Positions 1-5,205 of a stretch of 5,205 nt of DNA are shown in pieces. This DNA is from Candidatus Bathyarchaeota archaeon (GTDB lineage: Archaea; Thermoproteota; Bathyarchaeia; TCS64), in NCBI GenBank assembly GCA_013329615.1, contig DUKA01000215.1, positions 1-5,205 of the forward strand, read 5' to 3'. The position numbers and the translations under genes were made by a program. The notes below the pieces were generated by a model. That model saw only the letters and a program-made list of their open reading frames with translations. It did not search any database and was not told where the DNA came from. Numbering within the stretch: position 1 is the first letter of the stretch; each line of letters starts with the position of its first letter.

Positions 1-80
1 CTGTAACCCCCATGCTCAAGAAACACCTTCACAAGCTCGAGGATGTCCGCCTCATCATCTACAACAAGAACCCGATTCAC
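1..80 (-). CDS. Response regulator receiver domain protein, N-terminal fragment (cut by window edge)
   Basis: Reading the minus strand from a GTG at 78-80 gives about 26 residues beginning M-N-R-V-L-V-V-D-D-E-A-D-I-L. This is the first beta strand and acidic pocket (D8, D9) of a CheY-like receiver domain, followed by the start of helix 1 (LELVKVFLEHGGY). The phospho-acceptor aspartate and any output domain lie beyond the left edge. The start is well fixed. The codon immediately upstream in this frame is TGA (81-83), and GTG is the first possible start after it. The GTG overlaps the kinase stop codon as GTGA (77-80), so the two genes are almost certainly co-transcribed and translationally coupled. 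The inferred role is to accept phosphate from the upstream histidine kinase. The output cannot be told: it may be a stand-alone receiver, which is common in archaea, or may carry a further domain. Confidence 0.88.
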   Translation of the reverse strand, partial: MNRVLVVDDEADILELVKVFLEHGGY

Positions 81-3043
81 TCAACATCTCCCCTAATTGG
101 AATCGTGAAACTGAACGTCGAGCCCTTCCCCGGCCCCTCCGACTCCGCCCAGATCCTCCCACCGTGAAGCTCGACTATGCCCTTGCAGATGCTAAGCCCC
201 AACCCCGTGCCTTCCTTGTTCCCCTCGACTTTAATGCCCGGGAAGGGCTTGAAGAGCATCGGAATATCCTCCGCAGCTATACCGATACCGCGATCACGGA
301 TCGCCACAACCACGTCGCCCCCATGGCTCTCAGCCCTAAGCGAAATCGTCGTATCCGGAGGCGAAAACTTCGAGGCGTTATGGATCAGGTTCGAGATCAC
401 CTGATACATCCTATCAGGATCTACTAGCAGGACAGAATCATACTCGTCTGTGACCTCGAGGGACTGCCTCCGAGAAAGCAACAGTGGCGTGGCCTCCCTG
501 AGCACCTCACCCAACAGATTCCGCGAACGGATAGACGCCACGCTGAGAGCCATCTGCCGCTCCTCGAGCCTCTGAGTGTCGAGAAGCGCATCGGTCAGAC
601 GCGTCAGACGCTCCGCGTTCCTCCTCACCACCTCAAAGTATGTGAGAAGCTTAGACGTATCACCGGCCTCGAGAGCCTCCTGAATGAGGGTAGTGTAGCC
701 GTTGATCGAGGTGAGGGGCGTCCTGATCTCATGGGTAGCCGCGGAGAGGAACCGGGTCTTCATCCTCTCTGTCTCCCGCGCCCGCTGAGCCGCGGCCTCC
801 TCCCTCAGAGCCTTCTCCATCGACGCGCGCTGCTCCTCACCCATCTTTATGCGATCCAGGGTAGACGAGATGTGGCCCGCGAGTGCCTCGGCGAGTTTTA
901 TGTCCTCTGCGGTATACGCGTTCAGCTTCGGGGACTCTAGGTTTAATATCCCTACTATTTGCCCCCTCACATTGAATGGCACGACGAGCTCCGACAAGGC
1001 CTCGATGTCCCCCTGAATATAGTCGGGTTCCTTGCTCACATCCTGCACGTAGATTGTGCGCCCCTCTTTTATCGCCCTGTTCGAGATGCCTCCACCGCTA
1101 AGGGAGAGAAATGGTCGAGCCTGGGGACCCGATTTGCATGAGACGAGTCGATCACCCTTGATGAACGCCACGTTATCGTACTCGGTCTTATACAACCTCT
1201 GAAGAAGGTTCGATGCGATCTTCCCGGTCTCATCCACGGTCTGCGCTGAGTCGAGTTGGATCACAAGCTCGTTCAGGTTCTCAAGACGGCTCCTGTACGC
1301 CTCACTCGCCTCCGTCGCGTGAATGCGTTCAATGGCGGATGCGAAGTGGTTCCCAAGCATCTCCAATATACTGACGTCGTTCTCCGTGTAGGCGCCCACA
1401 CGTGTATCCTCAACGTTGATGACGGCCTCAACGACGCCGTCGACCTTTACGGGGACCACGATTTCGGAGCGCGTCGTCACCTTATCAGTCTCCACGAAGT
1501 AATAATCGCTGTCGAGCCTGACATCGGGGATCGTCTGGATCGATCCGGTTCGGACCGCACGCGTCGTGATACCGGGGCCGTCGATGGGCATGATCCCTCC
1601 CTCGGCCCAGTCGACGCCGTAAACGTGCAAGAACTTTAAGAGATTACCATCAACAACACCGATGCTCCCGAAGCTCGACTCGAGCATCCCCTGCACGACT
1701 CTGCCCACGACCTGACTTGCCTCGTTGATGGTATCTGCCGCAGCGAGGTCGTGCGCATACTCGTGGAGGGTTTTTAGCCGCTCCTCATACTGGTGGCGCT
1801 GTGTGACGTCGTAGAGGACGTGGAGGAGGCCTGGTTTCTCGTTATACTTGATCGGTGTTGATACCGCCTCAATCTGCGCGTATACCCCGTTGGGCTTCAA
1901 TATTCGATACTCGTAGCTATTCGAAGGCAGTTGTTCGTTCGCGCTCATGACGTCCAACCGCTTCAAAACACCAACGTCGTCGGGGTGGACGACGGCCCAG
2001 TGCCTCGCATTCACATCCTCTATCGACATGTCCCCGGTCAGCCTCATTCGACTCGGATTGGCGTAGACGACGTTCCCGTCGACGCTGATGCTGATTGACG
2101 TGGGGGACGTATCCAAGATAGTCCTGTACAGCTGCTCGGACTCCCTGAGCGTCGACTCCGCCTTCATCCTCTCCCTGAGGTCGCGGGAGATGCCGATTAT
2201 AGCCGGCTTTCCCCTGTACGTGATGAGGCGTGTACTAATTTCTGCAGGTATCTTCTCACCGTTCTTCGCTACGACCTCAGTCACAAACAGAGTCCTTCCA
2301 TGCTTCAGAAGGTTCGCCCTTAGCTGGGGGAGGCGGGCCTTGTTCTCGTCGGTTTCAAGGCTGCCCAGACTCATACCGAGGAATTCGTCACGAGTATACC
2401 CAAGGATCTGATGAATCGCTTGATTCGCCTCTATCACGCGGTTATCGAGGTTGCTGATGTAGATACCGTCGGATATCTCGTTCATCAATATTCGGGTCAA
2501 CGTCTCGGCGTCGCTGAGTCTCTCCCTGCTCCTTATACGATGTATCGCCGAGGCGATGTTGCTCGCCAGCAACTCGCAAAGGACAGCGTCTTCGCCGTTA
2601 AACACGCCGAGTTTCACGCTCTCTGCGTTGATCACCGCGAGCACGTTTCCATCAAGTATGACGGGGATGGCGATCTCGGAGAGGCTGGCTGTTGAGCCGG
2701 CGTAAAAGTCAGGGTCTAGGCGCGTATCCGTTACGATCTGTGTGGTCTTAGTCCTCGCTGTCCTAGCAACCACGCCGCGTCCACTAATCGGCAATATGGA
2801 CTCTACCAAAGGCGACCCCCTCGAAGCTATGGGTAAGAGGTTGTTCCCGACGACGATCAGGAAGCTTATGAAGTCGAAGCCGAGAACCCGGCTCATGGCG
2901 TCGAGTGTGAGGCGGCTCACATCGTCGAGGGTCTCCGCCGTGGCGAGGCTCGCTGCGTGTTGATACAATGCCTCCAACTTGCGAGTATACTGCTTCTTAG
3001 AGGATGAGGCAGATTTACCCGAGTTGTCCTGCTTACGCGGCAT
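77..3043 (-). CDS. Soluble multi-sensor histidine kinase (GAF-PAS-PAS-GAF-GAF-HisKA-HATPase)
   Basis: This 988-residue sensor kinase senses an unknown cytoplasmic signal, autophosphorylates and passes phosphate to a response regulator. Domains in order, approximate residues: a basic, Ser-rich tail (1-24), GAF1 (25-172), PAS1 (178-290), PAS2 (300-415), GAF2 (424-573), GAF3 (584-732), a charged coiled-coil linker (733-765), HisKA (766-830) and HATPase (870-985). Visible catalytic features are the H-box THEIRTPLTSI with phospho-acceptor His771 (codon 731-733), the N-box NLIHNASKFSP (N885, N889), the G1 box DRGIGI (D917), the F-box FKPF and the G2 box GTGLGLSI (945-952). H-E-x-x-T (771-775) is the motif linked to phosphatase activity in HisKA kinases, so the enzyme may be bifunctional. 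No signal peptide or membrane segment is seen, so it should be cytoplasmic. The three GAF domains resemble each other, which suggests internal duplication. The ATG at 3041-3043 lies about 27 bp from a TATA-like box, which favours a leaderless start. The ligands of the GAF and PAS domains cannot be predicted from sequence. Confidence 0.95.
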   Translation of the reverse strand: MPRKQDNSGKSASSSKKQYTRKLEALYQHAASLATAETLDDVSRLTLDAMSRVLGFDFISFLIVVGNNLLPIASRGSPLVESILPISGRGVVARTARTKTTQIVTDTRLDPDFYAGSTASLSEIAIPVILDGNVLAVINAESVKLGVFNGEDAVLCELLASNIASAIHRIRSRERLSDAETLTRILMNEISDGIYISNLDNRVIEANQAIHQILGYTRDEFLGMSLGSLETDENKARLPQLRANLLKHGRTLFVTEVVAKNGEKIPAEISTRLITYRGKPAIIGISRDLRERMKAESTLRESEQLYRTILDTSPTSISISVDGNVVYANPSRMRLTGDMSIEDVNARHWAVVHPDDVGVLKRLDVMSANEQLPSNSYEYRILKPNGVYAQIEAVSTPIKYNEKPGLLHVLYDVTQRHQYEERLKTLHEYAHDLAAADTINEASQVVGRVVQGMLESSFGSIGVVDGNLLKFLHVYGVDWAEGGIMPIDGPGITTRAVRTGSIQTIPDVRLDSDYYFVETDKVTTRSEIVVPVKVDGVVEAVINVEDTRVGAYTENDVSILEMLGNHFASAIERIHATEASEAYRSRLENLNELVIQLDSAQTVDETGKIASNLLQRLYKTEYDNVAFIKGDRLVSCKSGPQARPFLSLSGGGISNRAIKEGRTIYVQDVSKEPDYIQGDIEALSELVVPFNVRGQIVGILNLESPKLNAYTAEDIKLAEALAGHISSTLDRIKMGEEQRASMEKALREEAAAQRARETERMKTRFLSAATHEIRTPLTSINGYTTLIQEALEAGDTSKLLTYFEVVRRNAERLTRLTDALLDTQRLEERQMALSVASIRSRNLLGEVLREATPLLLSRRQSLEVTDEYDSVLLVDPDRMYQVISNLIHNASKFSPPDTTISLRAESHGGDVVVAIRDRGIGIAAEDIPMLFKPFPGIKVEGNKEGTGLGLSICKGIVELHGGRIWAESEGPGKGSTFSFTIPIRGDVE
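88..93 (-). promoter_or_regulatory. Shine-Dalgarno-like site for the response regulator
   Basis: On the minus strand GGGGAG lies inside the last codons of the kinase gene, with 7 bases between it and the GTG start at 78-80. A purine-rich site here fits an internal operon gene that needs ribosome recruitment, in contrast to the leaderless-type first genes elsewhere in the window. It is only a partial match to the archaeal anti-SD complement (GGAGGTGA). Confidence 0.45.
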
Positions 3044-3065
3044 CTGGGTTGGCTTGGGTTTACAC

Positions 3066-3074
3066 GTTTTTAAG
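3066..3074 (-). promoter_or_regulatory. Putative TATA box for the histidine kinase operon
   Basis: On the minus strand CTTAAAAAC is centred about 27 bp upstream of the kinase ATG. Archaeal TATA boxes centre 26-27 bp before the transcription start, so the transcript would begin at or next to the start codon (leaderless). No SD-like sequence stands directly before this ATG, which agrees. The box is AT-rich but not a perfect TTTATA match, and no clear BRE was identified. Confidence 0.45.
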
Positions 3075-3146
3075 ATTACGGTTATTCATTACTAATTCAA
3101 TCACCTTCCAATACAAAGGAAACATGAGGGATGTGTCGAAGTAGCG

Positions 3147-3154
3147 GATATAAG
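3147..3154 (+). promoter_or_regulatory. Putative TATA box for the translin-family gene
   Basis: GATATAAG is centred about 26-27 bp upstream of the ATG at 3177, which is the spacing expected for a leaderless archaeal transcript. The bases between (ending ACAAGACCC before ATG) contain no purine-rich SD site. The rest of the 133-bp region shared with the divergent kinase promoter (3044-3176) shows no convincing operator; only a 4-bp arm pair (CCTT/AAGG, 3104-3119) was seen. Confidence 0.5.
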
Positions 3155-3176
3155 TGCCCTGCGTTCAACAAGACCC

Positions 3177-3806
3177 ATGTCAACCGACGAGGATGCCCTC
3201 CAAGGAATCATCGGCCAAGCTGCGCAGGAACTCCAGGCAAGAGAGAAAGCTAGGGACGAGGCTCTGACGCGGGCGCGGAAGGCGCGCCAACTGAGCAAAC
3301 AAGCCATACTCCTCGACCACAACAACCAACGCGAAAAAGCAAAGATAAACCTCGCCGAGGCACGCCGCCTACTCGACGAGATACACCCACACGCGGAAGC
3401 CTACCCCGAACTCGACCAGTACGAGGAGGTCGAAGCCGCACATGAGGAACACGCCGAGGCGACCATCCTACACACCCTCCTTACAAAAAACAAGTACCCC
3501 ACACCGGAACAAGCCGCAGCAACACCAACACGGTACCTGCTCGGACTAGGAGACGTCCCCGGTGAACTCCGCCGAGAAGCCCTGGACGCACTCAGAACCG
3601 GGGACCTCGAAGCAGCCGAGAAGCACCTCGCCCGCATGGAGCAGATATACCTCCACCTCGTCGCCATGGAGGACGCCAGCCTACTCAAGGGACTCCGACG
3701 CAAGCTCGACATCACCCGAGCCGTCATCGAAGCCACACGCAGCGAGGTGACCGCCGAGACGGGGCGCAGACGCCTCAGCGACCAGCTCAAAAAACTTCAC
3801 CCTTAG
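3177..3806 (+). CDS. Translin/Trax-family protein, probable endoribonuclease subunit
   Basis: This 209-residue, almost wholly helical protein is rich in Ala, Glu, Arg and Leu. Its C-terminal half carries the translin signature: RYLLGLGDVPGELRREALDA (residues 119-138), then a GDLEAAEKHLARMEQIYLHL helix, LRRKLDITRAVIEATRSEVT (173-192) and a basic tail. Members of this family form octameric rings that bind and cut single-stranded RNA; in eukaryotes translin plus Trax make C3PO, and archaea have a Trax-like homo-octamer. The residues that align by motif with the catalytic acids of human TRAX (E126, E129, D193) are present: E91 and E94 in EEHAEA, and D126 in GDVPGE, with E130 four residues on. This points to an active nuclease rather than a purely RNA-binding translin. 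The N-terminal 75 residues form charged helices (a coiled coil is likely). The length is normal for the family. The ATG is supported by the TATA spacing. The gene stands alone on its strand. Archaeal homologues are sometimes mislabelled as haloacid dehalogenase; no HAD motif (DxDx[T/V]) is present. The alignment was done by eye. Confidence 0.85.
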   Translation: MSTDEDALQGIIGQAAQELQAREKARDEALTRARKARQLSKQAILLDHNNQREKAKINLAEARRLLDEIHPHAEAYPELDQYEEVEAAHEEHAEATILHTLLTKNKYPTPEQAAATPTRYLLGLGDVPGELRREALDALRTGDLEAAEKHLARMEQIYLHLVAMEDASLLKGLRRKLDITRAVIEATRSEVTAETGRRRLSDQLKKLHP

Positions 3807-3819
3807 CGACTGAGGTCTC

Positions 3820-3863
3820 TCCCGGCGGATTGGGATCATTTTTAGCTAATCTTCTCAGCTAAA
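3820..3863. terminator. Probable terminator region between convergent genes (T-run plus inverted repeat)
   Basis: The 76 bp between the translin stop (3804-3806) and the end of the arsR-like gene (3883) hold three elements. There is a weak TCCC/GGGA stem (3820-3835), then a T5 run on the plus strand (3839-3843). After this comes a perfect 7-bp inverted repeat, TTTAGCT (3841-3847) and AGCTAAA (3857-3863), with a 9-base loop. On the minus strand, T-rich tracts (GTTTTTAG at the arsR stop, then TATTTTATC) precede the same inverted repeat. T-runs alone can terminate archaeal RNA polymerase, so this region could end both transcripts. Confidence 0.5.
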
Positions 3864-3882
3864 GCACTCATAGATAAAATAC

Positions 3883-4527
3883 CTAAAAACGATTCGGAGG
3901 GTCATTTTTCTTGTAATTAGTCAAAATAGTCATCACGTCCTTAAAACCCCAAGTTAAGCTACTCCACTCTCCGGTAGCAAGTTCCTCTTTCAGGGTTTCA
4001 GCGAAGATGATCGCGAGGAGTGCCTCCCGGTCCAGGTTTGGATCAGCAGCCGAGTGCCTCTCGGCCACCGTAGAGATCCTCTTGGCGAGAGACTCGGCGA
4101 GAGACTCAACGTCTTGTGTCTTAATGAGGAGGGTTAACTTTCTCTCCTCCGCAAGGAGTTCGAAGACGCTCAATATACCTCTCAGCCGGTCCATGTGACT
4201 AAGAACATAGTACCTCCTTTGCTCAAGTGGAGTCGCGTTCCAGTCTTCTATGAAGAGACGGGCCGTCGGCGCATAGAATTTCTGTCGGATACCATGGGAT
4301 TCGATCTTCGTCGATTCGACCCGTACTAACCCGTGTTCTTTTAACAATTTTAAGTGATGAGCCACTGTTGGTTCAGACAGCATCAACTTCTTTGCTAGTT
4401 GAGCTTGGGTGAGGGGCTCGGCTGATAATGTCCTTAAAATTTGTCTCCTAACCATATCGATGAGGAGTGCTATCGTCTCCGTTTCCTTAACTACATGAAC
4501 AGCTTCCAAGTGCACCCCACCCATCAT
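3883..4527 (-). CDS. ArsR-like winged-helix transcriptional regulator, cysteine-free
   Basis: This 214-residue protein has an N-terminal winged helix-turn-helix (about 20-90). It reads RRQILRTLSAEPLTQAQLAK, then the recognition helix LSEPTVAHHLKLLKEHGLV (50-68), then a beta wing (RVESTKIESHGIRQKFYAPT). This is the ArsR/HTH_20 pattern common in archaea. Residues 91-214 are mostly helical with no recognised domain; they probably form a dimerisation or effector region. The protein has no cysteine, so it cannot be a classical thiol-based metal sensor of the ArsR/SmtB type. It starts at ATGATG (4522-4527). The outer ATG was chosen because a TATA-like box is centred about 30 bp upstream; the inner ATG is equally possible. 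It is transcribed divergently from ino1 across 73 bp that carry a tandem repeat. This layout suggests that it represses or activates ino1 and itself. Its effector is unknown. Confidence 0.85.
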   Translation of the reverse strand: MMGGVHLEAVHVVKETETIALLIDMVRRQILRTLSAEPLTQAQLAKKLMLSEPTVAHHLKLLKEHGLVRVESTKIESHGIRQKFYAPTARLFIEDWNATPLEQRRYYVLSHMDRLRGILSVFELLAEERKLTLLIKTQDVESLAESLAKRISTVAERHSAADPNLDREALLAIIFAETLKEELATGEWSSLTWGFKDVMTILTNYKKNDPPNRF

Positions 4528-4553
4528 AGTTAGACGCGTATAAACGATTAGAC

Positions 4554-4561
4554 ATATATAA
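4554..4561 (+). promoter_or_regulatory. Putative TATA box for ino1
   Basis: ATATATAA is centred near 4557, which predicts transcription starting near 4584 and a leader of about 17 bases before the ATG at 4601. That leader holds GGGATGAT (4590-4597), a weak SD-like site 3 bases before the start. A second candidate, GTATAAAC (4538-4545) in the upstream repeat unit, would give a leader of about 34 bases. Confidence 0.5.
4555..4561 (-). promoter_or_regulatory. Putative TATA box for the arsR-like gene, overlapping the ino1 box
   Basis: Read on the minus strand the same AT core is TTATATA, centred about 30 bp from the arsR-like ATG at 4527. Transcription would start about 4 bases before the ATG, so the mRNA would be nearly leaderless. 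The other minus-strand core, TTTATAC in repeat unit 1, is only about 14 bp from the ATG and is too close to drive it. Confidence 0.4.
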
Positions 4562-4600
4562 CCGTGGTTCCTCCAGTAAGATGAATTAAGGGATGATTAA

Positions 4601-5205
4601 ATGGTTATCAAGGTTGCTTTAGCAGGAGTCGGAAACTGCGCATCAGCGCTAGTACAGGGCGTCGAATACTACAAAGGCATAGAAAACGACGACGAGATCC
4701 CGGGAGTGATGCATGCATACTTCGGGAACTACCACATACGCGATATCAAGTTCGTCGCCGCATTCGAGGTAAACAAACACAAGATAGGTATAGATCTCTC
4801 GAAGGCGATCTGGGCGAAGCCGAACGGTTGCTACAAATTCTCCGAAGTCCCCAATCAGGGTGTCGAGGTCCAGCCGGGACCAATCTACGACGGCGTGGCA
4901 CCGCATATGCTGGATGCCTTCTATGTAGGCGAGGATCATAAGGGCGTAGATGTAGCGGAGCACCTGAAAAGCGTCGACGCGGACATTCTTGTGAATTACC
5001 TCCCAGTCGGCAGCAAGATCGCAACCCAGATCTACGCCGAGGCCGCGATAAAAGCCGGCTGCGCGTTCGTCAACTGTATCCCCGAGTTCATAGCCTCGGA
5101 TGAGTCTTGGGGGAGGCGCTTCAAGGAGGCGGGGCTCCCTGTGGCCGGTGACGATATCAAGAGCCAGGTCGGCGCGACCATCGTTCACCGGGCGCTCGCG
5201 GAGCT
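4601..5205 (+). CDS. ino1: myo-Inositol-1(3)-phosphate synthase, N-terminal part (cut by window edge)
   Basis: This enzyme converts glucose 6-phosphate to 1L-myo-inositol 1-phosphate (also numbered 3-phosphate) using NAD+ as a catalytic hydride carrier. In archaea the product feeds inositol phospholipid headgroups and, in some species, di-myo-inositol phosphate. The 201 complete codons present start with the Rossmann motif VALAGVGNCASALVQGVEYY (residues 5-24). They continue with GNYHIRDIKFVAAFEVNKHKIG (42-63), VNYLPVGSKIATQIYAEAAI (131-150) and VNCIPEFIASD (157-167), and end in the hallmark GDDIKSQVGATIVHR (183-197). The order and wording closely follow the short mycobacterial/archaeal class of Ino1 rather than the long eukaryotic class. 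At family length (roughly 360-390 residues) slightly more than half is present; the rest lies to the right. The second Rossmann strand ends in Glu (AAFE) where mycobacterial proteins have Asp (AAFD), a conservative change. The ATG is preceded by a TATA box and a weak SD-like site. It is divergent from the arsR-like gene, which may regulate it. Confidence 0.95.
   Translation, partial: MVIKVALAGVGNCASALVQGVEYYKGIENDDEIPGVMHAYFGNYHIRDIKFVAAFEVNKHKIGIDLSKAIWAKPNGCYKFSEVPNQGVEVQPGPIYDGVAPHMLDAFYVGEDHKGVDVAEHLKSVDADILVNYLPVGSKIATQIYAEAAIKAGCAFVNCIPEFIASDESWGRRFKEAGLPVAGDDIKSQVGATIVHRALAE

Larger units (their letters stand above)
4530..4565. repeat. 18-bp tandem direct repeat in the arsR-ino1 divergent promoter
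   Basis: Unit 1 (4530-4547) is TTAGACGCGTATAAACGA and unit 2 (4548-4565) is TTAGACATATATAACCGT. The units are adjacent with an 18-bp period and agree at 13 of the first 17 positions: TTAGAC, then TATAA, then CG. Each carries a TATA-like core on the plus strand and TTATA on the minus strand. Two near-identical sites less than two helical turns apart inside a shared promoter look like a tandem operator for the adjacent winged-helix regulator, or a duplicated core promoter. The first unit lies 3 bp from the arsR-like start codon. Confidence 0.6.

Noticed and set aside
1256..1639. A 127-residue plus-strand frame inside the kinase gene
   Set aside because: It lies opposite GAF2 and GAF3, has no recognisable domain, and no promoter or SD site precedes it.
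848..2971. Phytochrome-type photoreceptor or free methionine sulfoxide reductase activity in the GAF domains
   Set aside because: The only GAF cysteines (C156 and C636) do not sit in a recognisable bilin-attachment motif or in a catalytic cysteine set, and the kinase lacks a PHY domain.
3060..3089. A 9-codon minus-strand micro-ORF in the kinase promoter, preceded at a distance by GGAAGGTGATT
   Set aside because: It overlaps the likely kinase TATA box and so would not be on the kinase mRNA. The SD-like match is about 10 bases from the ATG, and such short frames arise by chance.
3401..3790. A 129-residue minus-strand frame opposite the translin-family gene
   Set aside because: It is Ser/Arg-rich with no domain pattern and overlaps the conserved translin motifs. 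It is a shadow of the GC-biased coding strand.
3883..4527. Arsenic or metal-responsive ArsR repressor
   Set aside because: The protein has no cysteine at all and no arsenic or metal transport gene lies nearby; only the DNA-binding fold is of ArsR type.
4649..5188. A 179-residue open frame on the minus strand opposite ino1
   Set aside because: The plus strand here encodes unmistakable inositol-phosphate synthase motifs throughout. The antisense frame resembles no family I recognise and is explained by the codon bias of the real gene.
1..5205. Mobile elements, CRISPR, toxin-antitoxin or defence genes, tRNA or other RNA genes
   Set aside because: All gaps over 60 bp were read on both strands. 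None shows terminal repeats, spacer arrays, cloverleaf structure or transposase, nuclease-toxin or antitoxin motifs. No intergenic gap exceeds 133 bp.

Overview
The window most likely comes from an archaeon. Three of the four gene starts sit at leaderless or near-leaderless spacing (about 26-30 bp) behind TATA-like boxes. The genes include a translin/Trax-type protein, a myo-inositol-phosphate synthase and a single-domain winged-helix (ArsR-like) regulator. The base composition is mid-range, with no sign of a thermophile-type AT bias. The lineage cannot be fixed from this sequence. A TACK-type or methanogen-related archaeon such as Bathyarchaeia would fit, but that is a guess.

Layout: (1) Positions 1-3043, minus strand, hold a two-component operon. 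A 988-residue soluble hybrid-sensor kinase (GAF-PAS-PAS-GAF-GAF-HisKA-HATPase) is followed, with a GTGA stop/start overlap, by the first 26 codons of a response regulator that runs off the left edge. (2) Positions 3044-3176 are a 133-bp divergent promoter region. (3) Positions 3177-3806, plus strand, encode a 209-residue translin-family protein that keeps the acidic residues expected of a Trax-type endoribonuclease. (4) Positions 3807-3882 are a short convergent intergenic region with an inverted repeat and T-runs, a probable terminator region. (5) Positions 3883-4527, minus strand, encode a 214-residue ArsR-like winged-helix regulator with no cysteines. (6) Positions 4528-4600 are a 73-bp divergent region. 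It holds an 18-bp tandem direct repeat, and each repeat unit contains a TATA-like core. (7) Positions 4601-5205, plus strand, hold the first 201 codons of an inositol-phosphate synthase, cut by the right edge.

How the genes may work together: the kinase and response regulator form one signalling unit with cytoplasmic sensing. The ArsR-like regulator and ino1 diverge from one repeat-bearing promoter, which suggests that the regulator controls inositol-phosphate (lipid headgroup or compatible-solute) synthesis and itself. The translin gene appears to be an independent monocistronic unit. No mobile element, CRISPR array, tRNA or rRNA was seen. The gene content is mostly ordinary for archaea, and the most distinctive signal is the tandem repeat between arsR and ino1.
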